Source: Lasiosphaeria ovina (lineage: Eukaryota; Ascomycota; Sordariomycetes; Sordariales; Lasiosphaeriaceae). Taken from it: a DNA stretch of 64,000 bases. The translations under genes and the position numbers were made by a program. Below are positions 44,542-56,457 of the stretch, in pieces. The notes beneath the pieces were generated by a model. That model saw only the letters and a program-made list of their open reading frames with translations, was not told where the DNA came from and did no database searches. How positions within the stretch are numbered: the first letter of the stretch is position 1; each line of letters starts with the position of its first letter. The stretch covers positions 6,944,001-7,008,000 of the forward strand of contig JAULSN010000002.1 of assembly GCA_033439765.1 (NCBI GenBank), given 5' to 3'.

Positions 44542-46687
44542 ATGACGGACGAGATGCCAGAAAAAGAGATGGCCCATCTCGGGGACCCGTCTGACAGTGA
44601 GCCCCCACCTCTCTTATACGCTCGCCGGAATGATTGCCGGACTAATTAACACGCCCAACGGTACCGATGTCAAGCCTCCTCAACCCGCCCAGCCTGCCGA
44701 ACGAGAGCACGCCAGCTCGGAACATCCAGACCAGTCCGAAAAGGGTGACAAGCTCGACAAGCCCAAGGACGCCGATGTCGTCTACCCAACCGGCCTCAAG
44801 CTCGTCCTGGTGCTTTCGTCTATGTTCATCGGCATGTTCCTGCTGTCTCTGGTAAATCACACCCCCAACCACTCCCACCCTCCTCAAAACTAAGGAAAAT
44901 CATTGCTAACAACAACGTCCAGGACCGCCTCATCATCTCGACAGCCATCCCGCAAATCACGAACGACTTCAGCTCGGCCGGCGACATTGGCTGGTACGGC
45001 ACCGCCTACCTGCTCACCAACTGCGCCTTCCAGCTGCTGTTCGGCAAGCTATACATGGTCTTCAGCATCAAGACCGTCTTCCTCACCTCCATTTTCCTGT
45101 TCGAGGTCGGCTCCGCCCTGTGCGGCGCCGCCCCGACCTCTGTCACCTTTATCCTCGGGCGCAGCATAGCCGGCCTGGGGGCGGGCGGTATTGCCGCTGG
45201 TGTCGTAAGTTTTCCCCCTTTCCGCCAGCAACACCCTCCATGAGTTGCTGACTGACACTTGGTAAACTGGCAGATGGTCATCATCGTATACGCAGTCCCA
45301 CTACAAAGCCGGCCCAAGTACCAGGGCTTCTTCGGCGCCGTGTTCGGCGTGTCGTCCGTCATCGGCCCGCTCGTCGGCGGCGCCTTCACCACCCACGTCA
45401 CCTGGCGCTGGTGCTTCTACATCAACCTGCCCCTCGGCGCCGTCGTCATGGTCTTCATCTTCCTCCTGCTCGACATCCCCGACCGTCCTGGTACGCACAT
45501 CCCCTTCCGCGCCAAGATTGCCCAGCTCAACGCGCTCGGCTTCGCCGCCCTGCTGCCCGGTGTCGTCTGTCTGTGTCTGGCCCTGCAGTGGGGTGGGACT
45601 ACCTATGCCGTGAGTGTCTTGCGTCCGTTGGTCTTGTTTCCTCGGCGGTGGCTGACATGAGTGACCGGTGTAGTGGAGCAACGGTCGCATCGTCGCGCTG
45701 CTCACGCTGTCCTTTGCGCTGCTGATCACTTTCGCCGCGATCCAGGTCTGGAAGCCCGACCAGGCCATCATGCCGCCGCATGTCTTTTTGCAGCGCAGCA
45801 TCGCCTCGGGCGTGCTGGTCAGCGCCTGCGTCGGCGCGCACTCGAGCCTGTTCAGTGTGTTCCCCCCTTAATCTCGTCCCCAGTGGATTGGTGTGCTGAC
45901 ATGGTAGACAGTCTACTACCTGCCCGTGTGGTTCCAAGCCATCCAGGGCGTGTCGGCCGTCGACAGCGGCATCCACCTGCTGCCGATGGTGCTGCCGCTG
46001 GTCATCTCGTCCATCGCCTCGGGCATTTTGGTGTCGCGCATCGGCTACTACACGCCGTTCATGATCTTCGGGACCAGCCTGACGGCCGTCGGCGCGGGGT
46101 TGATCACGACACTCAGTGTCGACGCGTCGGCCGGCCGCTGGGCCGGCTTCCAGGTCGTCTACGGCTTCGGCATGGGCGCGTGCATGCAGGGCGCCAACAT
46201 GGCCGCGCAGACGGTGCTGCCGCGCGAGCTCGTGTCTATCGGCGCCTCGCTCATGTTCTTCTCGCAGCTGCTGTTCGGCGCCGTCTTCACGTCGGTCGGC
46301 GGCAATGTGCTCTCCAACCAGCTCGCGAGCCGCCTGGTCGGGATCTTGCCGAGGAGTGGGGACGGGGGTGACGCGAGTGCGGTTACCGGCAATGGTGCCA
46401 CGGACCTCCTCGACCGCGTCCCCGCGCAGCTGCGGCCGGCCGCGCTGGAGGCGTACAACGACTCGCTGCGCGTGTGCTTCCAAGTTGCGCTCGTCCTGGC
46501 GGCTGTGTCGATTATTGGCGCGCTGACCATGGAGTGGCGTAGTGTCAAGAAGAAGGGCGGCGAGAAGGGCGCGGCCGATCACAAGGCCGCTGAGGAGGGC
46601 AAGGCTGGCGAGAAGGATGCGCCTGTTGGAGAGAAAGAGACGGAAGCTGACAAGGATGGGAAGGACAGCAAGGACAGCAAGGCGTAA
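44542..46687 (+). CDS. MFS multidrug/toxin efflux transporter (DHA2-type)
   Basis: Six exons. Exon 1 is 44542-44596; exon 2 starts at 44706 or 44730 (both keep frame) and ends at 44851. The rest are 44923-45204, 45274-45609, 45674-45854 and 45912-46687, giving about 583-591 aa. Motifs follow the drug:H+ antiporter pattern: [20 protein letters not shown] with [13 protein letters not shown] (TM1 and the D-R-T region), [45 protein letters not shown], then FINLPLG-like [12 protein letters not shown]. The spliced block [17 protein letters not shown] rebuilds a helix across intron 5. The C-terminus is a long Lys/Glu/Asp-rich cytoplasmic tail. It probably exports small molecules across the plasma membrane. 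The N-terminal splice is the least certain part; ATG 44630 in the exon 2 frame is an alternative start. Confidence 0.9.
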
Positions 46688-47462
46688 GAAATCTTTGCAA
46701 GCGGCATCAGCTGTGCCGGAGAGAAGATCCGGTATTGGCGGGATTTGCCGTTCTTTGGAGTGCAAACAAGCTTCTCTCGGGTGTCCCGAGGGCAAGCTTG
46801 TAGAAGGGGTGTAAATAGGTGTACGATAATGCTCCCGTTCAAGAGCCGCCGGTTTATTTCATAATTGCCAGTAATCACTAGACTAATTAATTAAACGCCG
46901 CTCTTTTGCCTTGCAACTGTCGTGATTAATTGGTCATCCAACAGAAACAGCAGTTGAAGAGGATGCTTCGGCTGTTCCGTTAGCTATCCATTGCTCAGCC
47001 AGGGTTGCAACGTGGTCCGGTCCTGCATTAGCCTGACTGCAGAGACCGGCATCATAGCAGTTGAACGAAGTCTCCTAGCCTGAGCCTCGCTCCGAGTCGT
47101 GTTTGGATCAAAAGCCAACGAAAAGGAGCCGGTAAAGTTAATGGAAGGTCCGGTCTTTGGGTCGCATATGGATACGGCTAGAGAATATAGTAGCGTTATG
47201 GCCTTGTGAAGTACTTCGGAGGTCACCGACTCTACATGAATAGGCGTTGTCACTTTCCACGGCGTAATAGATAAGATCGGGTGGAGGAATGTTGTTCCCC
47301 ACCACACCAAACCGGTAATCCTCGACGTGCAGCCCAACGGTCAAACTCACGCGCAAAGTTCATCGCGCAACCTACGGCATATCTGGACGCCGAGGCTGCC
47401 TACCCAGCGACGCATATCGTTCAAGAACTTGACCCCTGTCGCACGGACTTTTCGCGATAGCC
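46688..47462. other. Intergenic, no gene seen
   Basis: 3' flank of the MFS gene and 5' flank of the HET relic; a short minus frame at 46.98-47.34 kb has no motif. Confidence 0.45.
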
Positions 47463-49288
47463 ATGGCAACAGAGCCGAGTTTCTGCAACTTTTGCGTCGA
47501 CTTGATCCGTCGTCTCTCAAGCAAGAAAAACAGAGTGTTGCCGGACTGCCCCCCGTACATACGCAATGGGGAATACTACGACCCTATCCGGCATCACGCT
47601 GATCCGAGCAAGCCCGCGGTTTCGACAAGACGATGCACTCTCTGCTTTTACATGGTTCGCGCTATGGTCGTACATAAGGCGCCAGAACTTACTACCTATG
47701 TGGGGAGTAAAGACGAAACGATAATTGTCAGATTTCTAGGAAAGACCATGCCAAGCCACGGCACCTTTGGCATCCAGTTTCACTTGAACGACGTGGAGTC
47801 GACGTTCCACTCCCACCGCCGCAGAATGCACCGGGAGAGACACGCAACTGGGGATACCATTGGGCTACGCTTCGGGATAAATGTTCCACAATACCAAATC
47901 ACCATATCCCGTGGACAGTTGATGCTCTATGCGCCCCCGAGTATGTCCATCCTCCAAACCGTAGTTTAGGTCAACCGCTGAAACAACCCCTTGGCGCAGA
48001 TAGCCCTGCAGCTATCAACGGCGACATTGTAGGGCGTCTTCCACTCACCGCAGCACATGGCCCGGAAGCGACGGCCCTCGTCAGATCATGGATCGAAGGG
48101 TGTACCAAATATCACCCGGAGTGTGCTCTAGTTGTTGATGATAAAGAACCGCTCCTACCCACTCGAATTGTTCATCTTCCGGGCGAAGCAGGTGACATGC
48201 GACCACGCCTTGTCTGCATAGGCGGCACCATCCGTGGGCGTTGGGGCAGCTCTCAGTCACTGCTGGGGCCGCATCCAGCCCCTGAAGACTGAAAGAGCGA
48301 ATATGGCTGCTATGATAGACTGTATTCAGTGGATGGAGCTACCCAAGACGTTCCGGGACGCCATCAACGTCACTAAATCAATCGGCGTCGACTACATCCG
48401 GATTGACTCGCTGTGTATCATCCACGATGACGAACATGATTGGATCTCCGAAGCGGAGCGCATAGGCGACATCTACGAGAATGCCCATGTCACTCTGATG
48501 GCTACTGACTCATGGGACGGGCGTGGCGGGTTGTTCCCATAGCGCTTAACTACGCACCCACCCCCCTATCCGCCACTTGATATTCCGTACTCTCCAAGTA
48601 ACACCTCAACGTCGAGTCCATACCACGACGATCAGCTGGACTGCGCATTCCTAGGCTATGTGGCGGGCGAGGAACCGGCTTGGTGCGATAGAGGTGATCC
48701 GCGGAGCGTAAGTTATTACGGGCAAGAAATCCGTAGAGGCATTCTAATGACAAGGGCCTGGGTGACGCAAGAGCTTGCCCTTTCCCGCAGGTCTGTCTCG
48801 CATACCTCGTGAGGGTTAGTATGGGTATGTAGGACACTGCATGCTGAAGAGGACGGGAGTACCTACGATACCATGCGTACCACGCCGAGTAGCAGGATGG
48901 TAGACTGGTTGGGGTTTATTTCCTTGCACACGACGAGGGCCGCAACATTTGGGAGAGACCGACTGATATCCCTGCGCGGTATTGTCAACAAAATGCCTCC
49001 TACGGAAATCACAGTCCACGAACGCGTTCTTACCCTCCGAAGTTGACCGACCAACCAAAACAAGAGACAACGTGCGCGAGGATCCTGGGCGGAGCCTTCC
49101 TCATCCTCGTGTCTGTTCCCGATAGCCCGGACACTTTTCGCAGGCTCGACCTTGGCAATGATGTCGACAGTGGTTATAGTTATTCATGGCCTGATCGTAC
49201 ATTTGGAACCATGTGGGCTGACGAACCCAAGGTTGACCTTGATGGAAAGTTGATGGGGAAGTCGCTGAAGATTATCCACGTCATCTAG
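47463..49288 (+). pseudogene. Broken HET-domain gene (heterokaryon-incompatibility type)
   Basis: Exon 1 (47463-47940) starts MATEPSFCNFCVDLIRR and has paired Cys motifs common before HET domains. A 59-nt intron leads to 48000. The frame then runs through LPTRIVHLPGEAGDMRPRLV into an extra G in a GGGG run (48243-48246), which throws ALSHCWGRIQPLKT into the next frame. That frame gives the HET core: YIRIDSLCIIHDDEHDW and ENAHVTLMATDSWDGRGGLF. It is then cut by TAG (48540-48542) and TGA (48810-48812). Homology-like sequence continues as RAATFGRDRLISLRGIV up to TGA at 49044, and possibly to 49288 in another frame. HET proteins trigger cell death on fusion with a non-self strain. Three lesions argue against function; a sequencing error could explain only the G run. 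Confidence 0.75.
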
Positions 49289-50228
49289 CTGCGGAGACCC
49301 TATACTAAGCCCATATCACCCGTAGTTAGCCGTCTATAGTAGCCGTCCACGGGAGACTATCTATTGGAAAGGGGCACTGTATGGGACTTTTTGTTTATAC
49401 CCCTGATACCCCTGAGTTTCGGGTATCCACAATCTGACGAGTGAGATATAGAGAAGCTCCATCCGCCGCCGACTAGCCCTCTACTAATGCCGGCCTTCAT
49501 GCGGTTCTGGTGATATTTATGTACACGGACGAATTGTAAGAGAATTATTCCAGCCTGTGCAGGCTTTCCTCAAGCTTTCCAAATCATTGCAACTTGGCGG
49601 CAAGTAAATAAAGAGATTGGTGAGACAAACCACACGTCAATAACATTTCGCCCCTCCCAATTAACGAAAGCCCTCGGAAAATTATTTAATTGTTTCCGTC
49701 AGTGCATAGCATCCCAGTCTTCAACGGGACTATCTGCCTGCGCATTGCCAATCCATGAAATAACCAAGGCCTAGCGCTAAATCGGTCCTAAAGCTTGGCA
49801 ATGACGCTTGGCAGATCTAACGTCGCCGATGAACCTAATTCGATCTGGCGCTGGTATGGGTCCTGGCTAAGGTGCGCCCGGTGTCGGCTTGAAGCGGCCT
49901 TCGGGATTGCAACGGCAGCGACCCGTTTGTGCATGGCGTGTCTGGAGAGCGCGCCCTCCCGTCGACAACGGCCAAGCCAGCGCAACGCCCAAAAAGGCAC
50001 GTGTATTGCTTACGACTCTCCACTGCGACTACTGTCAATCGCTAATCAGTGACTCCAAAGGTGGGGCCCACAACTGAGTCACAACCTTAGGTTGATGGCT
50101 TGAACTCTGAAAGATTAAAGACCGCCCGTTCTGTTGACTTTTAAGGTTCCCGTTTAACCACTTCTTCCGAAGCAGCTGCATACCCCGCTCCATTCCCCCG
50201 ATCCCCGAACAACCACACACAATACAGC
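49289..50228. other. Intergenic, AT-rich then promoter of the PLP enzyme gene
   Basis: 49.4-49.75 kb is AT-rich with no frame of interest. Overlapping short frames at 49.79-50.08 kb on both strands are unsupported. Confidence 0.45.
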
Positions 50229-51721
50229 ATGGGCGACTACGTAGCCGATCTTGCGGTGCGAGTCAAGGCAGCTGGGGCCGCCGTCGAGGGCCAGGATGAA
50301 GAGGCTGGCGGGCTGCAGTTTGGAAAGGAGCTGGCAAGCCACTTTCTCTTTGACCGGGAATACCGCAACCTCAATCACGGTATGCCCGTGACTCCCAAAC
50401 TCAGGAGTAGAGACACAAAACTCACCCCAGTGCAGGTTCCTTCGGGGCGATCCCGCGCGCCATCCAGACCAAGCAGCGCGCGTTCCAGGACCGGGCTGAG
50501 GCGGCGCCGGACCCGTTTATCCGGTTCGAGAACCCGGAGCTGATTGACGAGTCGCGCGCCGCCGTGGCCGAGCTCCTCGGCGTGTCGACCGACACGGTGG
50601 TGTTCGTGGCCAACGCGACCACGGGCGTCAACACGGTGCTGCGCAACCTAGTGTGGGCGGCCGACGGCCGCGACGAGATCCTCTACTTCGACACCGTCTA
50701 CGCCGCCTGCGCCAAGACCATCGACTACCTCGTCGAGAGCGGCCGCGGCCTCATCGCAAGCCGCAGCATCCCGCTCGCCTACCCCGTCGACGACGCCGCC
50801 GTCGTCGCCGCCTTCCACGCCGCCGCCGCCGCGTCGCGCGCCCAAGGCAAGCGGCCCCGCGTCGCCGTCTTCGACGTCGTGTCGTCGCTGCCCGGCGTGC
50901 GCTTCCCCTTCGAGGCCGTCACGGCCGCCTGCCGCGACGAAGGCATTCTATCGCTCATCGACGGCGCGCAGGGCATCGGCCTGGTCTCGCTGACGCACCT
51001 CGCCGCCGTCGACCCGGACTTTTTTGTTAGTAACTGCCACAAGTGGCTGTTCACGCCGCGCGGATGCGCCGTGTTCTACGTGCCGCAGCGCAACCAGGCG
51101 CTGCTGCGCTCGACGCTGCCGACGTCGCACGGCTTCGTGCCGGTGCCTGATGGTAGTACGCCGGCGCGCCGCGTCGTGTTTGCGCCGTCGGCCAAGAGCG
51201 AGTTTGTCAACAACTTCGAGTTCGTCGGCACGCTCGACAACGCCTCGTACCTGTGCGTCAAGGACGCCATCCGCTGGCGCGCCGACGTGCTGGGCGGCGA
51301 GGACCGCATCCTCGCCTACACGCATGCGCTGGCCAAGGCTGGCGGGCAGCGCGTCGCGGAGATTCTCGGGACAGAAGTCCTTGATAATGCTGCCGAGTCG
51401 CTGACGCGCTGCGCCATGGTTAACGTCGTGCTGCCGCTGGCTGTTGCCGGCGCGGACGAGGCGGATGAGGGATTGAAGCAGCTGCTGGACAGCGGGAAAG
51501 TCGCGTTGGTCCCCGAGGCCGAGGCCGCTGACTTGGGCAACTGGCTCCAGCAGACGCTGATCAAGGACTACAAGACGTTCCTGCCCATCTATGCTTATAA
51601 CGGCCGCTTGTGGTCGCGGCTCAGTGCGCAGGTCTATCTCGATCTGGATGATTTCGAGTGGGCGGGCCAGACGCTCAAGGCCATGTGTGAGCGGGCTGTT
51701 GCGGGGGAGTATAAGAACTGA
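50229..51721 (+). CDS. PLP-dependent class V aminotransferase-fold enzyme (EGT2/LolT-like)
   Basis: Two exons, 50229-50379 and 50436-51721, with a 56-nt intron, give 478 aa. The N-terminus has [21 protein letters not shown], then [11 protein letters not shown] restored by the splice, the signature of the isopenicillin-N-epimerase/cysteine-desulfurase-like branch. PLP-binding features are [21 protein letters not shown] with Asp about 226, and [17 protein letters not shown] with the Schiff-base Lys about 253. Fungal relatives include hercynylcysteine sulfoxide lyase (EGT2, ergothioneine biosynthesis) and LolT (loline biosynthesis), which catalyse PLP chemistry on C-S or amino-acid substrates. 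Which reaction applies here cannot be read from the sequence. It has no signal peptide and is probably cytosolic. It is a stand-alone gene between two HET-type loci. Confidence 0.88.
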
Positions 51722-53583
51722 TGAATGGAGCTACTCAGAGGCAGTGGAGTGTTTGGCCGGTTTATTTTCTGCTCTGCTTCGTGGGGATGGTAATTAGTTG
51801 AGTCGTTCCAAACTGGTGTTACGGCACAGGAAGGATTGGTGGGAATGACCTGGCCTCGGTTATATTCTGTAGTCTGGCTCAACGAGGATAGTTCCAATTT
51901 GGCGCCTAAGGCACTGCGAGAAGACAACCTTGACAATCTCCCCGAGGTTGGCAGAGCGCACCCACCTACTTTTTCATGCCACCTACCTGTGGGTCCTTGG
52001 CAACTGGCAACGCAGGGGCCGCTTTTGTATTGTAAAATGCCGTATTCCATGGCAGCCACCCACAGGCACTAAGGAAGCCGAGCAAAGTCAAAGGAAGCCC
52101 GGTAAAGTCAAAATGACACTATTTACACTTTCATATGCCGGGCTTCTTGCGCGTAGTTGGTGTTTTAAGGTCTGCAGCGGCCAGGTGGCCTTTACAGGCC
52201 TTTGTATGCCGTCGCAGTCCTTTCCTTTGCCAAAGAACACATCGAAGAAAGAGAAAGACAACACAACAGAAAGGGAAAGGAAAGAAAAGAAAGCCAACGA
52301 AGAAAGCGAGCCAGCCTGTCAGGGCGGGCCGCCCGGGCCCGGTATTGTCCCCGGAGACCAAATTCGAGACCCCGGTTCCTAACCCTCACCTGTACAACAT
52401 GGAGGTGGCGATGTGGTATAGCCGTAGGGCTGAATGCCGTCGTAGTTGGGAGGATTTAGCTAATATTGAAGAGGAGATTTTCTTTGACTCTGGCGATGAA
52501 AATGACCCTCATCCTAGTAAGGTACGTGACAACAGAGAGGGCGGCTGCGATAGCCCGGTTGTCATAGGCTAGGGAGCTAGATTGATAAACTCAACACCAA
52601 GAAATACATCACCATGTCAACAAATCAGGATTCAACGGATTACTCAGGCAATTGGGCGCCTGCCATGACATTTGGCTAATTTACGTACAAATCCAGGCCT
52701 CAGAGTTGCCATTTGCAAGTTGCCTTTATTTCGAGGCTGACTCAGCAACGAAGAAATCGTCAAAATGGAAAACACCACGGCAGACGCGTTTTCTGGGCTT
52801 TTGAGGGTTTTGACGGCTTAGATGTTGTTGACCCGGGCTGCCGGGCTGCCGGGCTGCATGGTAAGCACATGGGCGGCTAGATGGTAATTCGGGATTTTAC
52901 CGGCCTAAATTAGGCTCTGAGTATCTGAGTTGCCTGCAGGTGGTATGAAAAAGTAGAGTCTAGACTTAGGTAGGTGCGCGCATCAAAGCTCTTCTGCATT
53001 AAATGCGTTAGAACCATGGCAAGAGTCTCAAAACGACACTAGGTGGTAAACAGTGGTCCCATGAGTCATTTTTTTACTCCTGGCAATAATGACGAATGCA
53101 TGTTGAGGCGTTTTTCACTTTGCAGCCACCTCCCAATGTGATCCTGATAAACAAGTGCTACGGTCAAGCCAATCTGGACAAGTGCCGGTGTGTGTTCCAC
53201 GCCATTCCTCAACGAGAGGTGCGGTCAGGCGAGCTAGGCTTAGCGCATGCCCCACCACCCAGAACCAACACGACAACGATCCAATGGTAGGTAATTGATC
53301 CGGGCGAGAATGCCAGTGGTTGCCTTGCTGCATGGCAGACCTGAAGGCTCCCAGCATAAGCCGACACCGGGAATAAAAGGGTTGTCTATCTTAGGTACCT
53401 ACCTTAGCACACAAAAATCGGCGCTGTGGTAATTATCGCCCACTCCACTGCCCGTCTCAAGTCTCGCCACGGCTTCACCTAGTCTGTGATCAAGGGGCTC
53501 GACCTACTCGACACCTTTATTTACTCGTCCTTTCAATTCCTCTACCTACAAAATATAAAGTTCTCTCTTGCGTGAAAGCCAGC
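51722..53583. other. Intergenic region with one doubtful small ORF
   Basis: Includes three tandem CCGGGCTG octamers (52833-52856), a purine-rich tract (52.24-52.31 kb) and a TAGGTACCTACC palindrome near 53391-53403. Apart from the small ORF listed separately, no gene is supported. Confidence 0.45.
52399..52572 (+). CDS. Doubtful small acidic ORF
   Basis: From ATG, 57 codons beginning MEVAMWYSRRAECRRSWEDL, followed by an acidic stretch ANIEEEIFFDSGDENDP. A GTACGT donor at the AAG codon about 120 nt in could start an intron, but no clear downstream exon was found. Composition looks protein-like; no family recognised. It may be a fragment of a dead gene. Confidence 0.2.
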   Translation: MEVAMWYSRRAECRRSWEDLANIEEEIFFDSGDENDPHPSKVRDNREGGCDSPVVIG

Positions 53584-55335
53584 CTATTCCTGAGAGTCAA
53601 GACCCCGTACAATAGCAATATGTGCATGTCTCAATTCCTCGTACGGAGGCGTGGAGAAGGAATGAGATGCAATGATAACATCCAAGCCGGGCTTCATGGC
53701 GCCGGTCTCCCTCTTGACTCCGCCGTCCGCAAATTGGTTGCTAGCGATGGCCATTTCCAGCTCTAGGAGAGCTGCACCCAAGTCACTAGTTGCGGACCAA
53801 AATGACGACTTCAGGCGGATGTAGTTAAAGTAGGCGGTCGTGCCATACGGAGAATCGGATATGGTAACGCAGAGAAACAGACACTTGCAGAAGCCCCCCC
53901 AACCGCGGAGCTGCACTATGACTCCCGTGGAGATCCTGTGGCATCGTGAGTCCCGAATGGTGGCCCTGGCGGGGGGCAGGGCGGGATCGGAATGGTAAGG
54001 GCTTCGTGGGAGGACGACGCTCTGCCCTTCCCTGAGACTTCCCATCGGAAACGTGTTGATGCCGCACAGTTCGTCACGGCCACCGAATGTAAGGAGGAAG
54101 CCGGACCGCGAGTCCAGGCCTTTACATGTCTGTCGGAACGAATCCTGGGCCGCCTTTGGGAGAGGTCTTGCTCGAATAAATAGCTCGCCTGGACGAGAAT
54201 CGTCTCTGCTTCGTCGGCTGAGAGGGATTGGAGGGAGCAGGGCGTTCCGTCTTCTGAACGAACGGGTCGCCATGTCCCCACTGAGGGATATTCCAACGTC
54301 ATCTTTTCCCATTCTCACATTCAGCACCCCAATGAAGTGGTTCCACGTCCTCAGCAACGGAAGGGTGATGGAGATGCCGACGTTGGTTACAGAGCACGGC
54401 GACAGAGGTGCGAGGTCGGGCTCGTGTGACAACCTAGCCGTTCGCTTGTCGCAGGCAAACATGCTTGGGGAGGGGGCGAGGAATCCCGGGTCGTTTGCGG
54501 CCTGGCCAAGGTGGGTTGAATCCGGATGGTTTGTCCAGCAGAACAAGGTATGATCGTCAAATGTCTTGATTAGCTCTTCCTGCAGTCGGAAGTATGCATT
54601 CCAGCCCTCGCCGTAGAGCAGCGACATGTTGATCCCAAAGATTCCCAGCATGCAGTACGCCATATCTTCGATCCGCCCAGTTTCTCGTCGGGAGAGCCAA
54701 GACATGCGTTCGGCCAACAACGTGTGCGCCCATGGCGGAGGGCAATCGGCCCCATCCGGCCAGACAAGATACTCGGGGGCGATGCCCGTGACACCAGACA
54801 CTTCGCTTGCGAGCTTGACCTTGTTTCCCAGGTACGACCAGTCCTTGTCGTAGAAGAGCAGGTTTCTCGGCGCAACAAGCTCCTGCAATGTCCAGCCCCT
54901 CGTGAACCACCTAGACGCCCTGAAGTCGTCCATCCACGGTCTCGTCGGTGCACCCGCGTTTCCTCGGCCGACCCTGGCACCTGAAGTCGGCCCCTGCGCG
55001 CTAACATCGGCAAGATAGGCGTAACAGATTTCGGCGTTCCGGTACCAGCTGAACATGGAGTTAATAGCCTCAGATAACTCCGCCGAGCTGGTCTTGTCGA
55101 TGCAGTTGGTATCGACCCAGAGGTACGCGAAACCGCCCGCCAACGCAACTGCACAGGCACTCAATATCTTGTTGTAACCTTGCTTCTCGATCGTGGCGTG
55201 CGAAGGGCGAAGCCACTCCTGGAGGCTGAGCTCCTCATTGCCCCAAGTGTGGGAGAGGATGGCGTACTTGGGCGTCTGGACGCCGGAGCCGCTGAACTCC
55301 TCCAGGGTCAGCGTGTGCGTGTCAATTAATCGCAT
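53584..55335 (-). CDS. HET-domain protein (heterokaryon-incompatibility type), intact
   Basis: Single exon, 583 aa. The start MRLIDTHTLTLEEFSGS is the usual opening of HET-E/HET-D-like proteins. The HET domain spans about residues 23-170, with its three conserved blocks: YAILSHTWG; FAYLWVDTNCIDKTSSAELS followed by EAINSMFSWYRNAEICYAYL; and RWFTRGWTLQELVAPRNLLF. IEDMAYCMLGIFGINMSLLY follows as in many family members. The remaining about 330 residues have no NACHT, WD40 or ankyrin repeats. HET domains drive programmed cell death when non-self is detected after hyphal fusion. No lesion is seen, unlike the neighbouring recognition-type genes. Expression and partner are unknown. Confidence 0.9.
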   Translation of the reverse strand: MRLIDTHTLTLEEFSGSGVQTPKYAILSHTWGNEELSLQEWLRPSHATIEKQGYNKILSACAVALAGGFAYLWVDTNCIDKTSSAELSEAINSMFSWYRNAEICYAYLADVSAQGPTSGARVGRGNAGAPTRPWMDDFRASRWFTRGWTLQELVAPRNLLFYDKDWSYLGNKVKLASEVSGVTGIAPEYLVWPDGADCPPPWAHTLLAERMSWLSRRETGRIEDMAYCMLGIFGINMSLLYGEGWNAYFRLQEELIKTFDDHTLFCWTNHPDSTHLGQAANDPGFLAPSPSMFACDKRTARLSHEPDLAPLSPCSVTNVGISITLPLLRTWNHFIGVLNVRMGKDDVGISLSGDMATRSFRRRNALLPPIPLSRRSRDDSRPGELFIRARPLPKAAQDSFRQTCKGLDSRSGFLLTFGGRDELCGINTFPMGSLREGQSVVLPRSPYHSDPALPPARATIRDSRCHRISTGVIVQLRGWGGFCKCLFLCVTISDSPYGTTAYFNYIRLKSSFWSATSDLGAALLELEMAIASNQFADGGVKRETGAMKPGLDVIIASHSFSTPPYEELRHAHIAIVRGLDSQE

Positions 55336-56457
55336 GTCTCAAAGTGACTTGAGATTCCCAAGGCAGTCAGTCAGCAGAACTGCGGTGGAAGTTTTCGCGT
55401 TTTGACGATAACGTTAGATGAATTTTTTTAGCTGAAAAGCTAATCGGTGGGTCTGGTGGCTGAGAACCTAGCTGTCGGATCAGCTGCCGCCGCCACCAGA
55501 ACTGGCCCCCCTGTTGATGTGTCCCGCGCTCCGTGACGACCATTTTGCACCAATGGAGCGATACTTAAGGAGCCGACTTGAGAAGCCCCTTCGCAAATAA
55601 AACTTCGCCCAGAGTCATTAGGAGTTTCTCGTTCAGCAGCCTACCGCTGACGATCGGGAAGTAGATTACAGCCTGGTAATGTGGGACAAATCTGGACGCA
55701 CAAAATTTCCTTTTTCCTTCATAGTCCTAAGCTGGGGTGAGCTGTGGCTGATTTGTCTTGAGCTTTCCTGATTCTTCCCTGAGCTAGGGTGATCATACAT
55801 GTAGCCGCTGCATAGCCTTAGAGGCCCATTTTCAGTCCCCCGGCTAGAGCCGCCTTTCGACGGAACACATGACGCGTAATCTGCATGAATGGCTCCCAGA
55901 CAACAAGTCCAATTACGAATTCACGCGCATGTGGGTGTGCGTGTCATGTGTGTGCTAGACGGCCTGATAGGCAGAGCAGAGCAACCCGCGCCTCGCTAAG
56001 AAAATTTAAAACAAATCAGAAGGTTCATCCACGTCCTGCTGAAGATTGTAGACTTATAGTGTCGATATGTTATGTTTTAGAAGGACGTAGTGTGGGATAT
56101 GACTAAGTTGTTGATGGAGTCGCTGACGACAGATTATATTGGGCAAGAGTGTAAACAAGCCCCTTGTTACCCTGCCCCCGGGCCTCTAATCGCTATGGCC
56201 GTCCCCCGTCCCTCGCGTCAACGATAACCCCCGATACACCGACGATATCAAAGGTAACCTCTAACCACGCATAAAGCACTATCTAGCTCTCCAGGAACGC
56301 GAGCGAGCAGCCTTTTCCATGCTTTCGCTAAGATCAGCTTTTGTACAGCAAGAAAAGTGTATTTTGGAGCAGTAGAACAATGGTAGGTAGTCAGTGAATG
56401 GGGCCGCGCGCGAGCCGCCCGGGGGGAAGCCACGCACATTGTTTCGGAGTCGGGATT
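55336..56457. other. Intergenic, no gene seen
   Basis: Promoter of the HET gene and 3' flank of the NACHT-ankyrin relic. Short ORFs only. Confidence 0.5.

Noticed and set aside
37235..51721. Complete secondary-metabolite cluster
   Set aside because: No PKS, NRPS, terpene synthase, DMAT or RiPP-like precursor was recognised; only tailoring-type, regulator, transporter and PLP genes are present.
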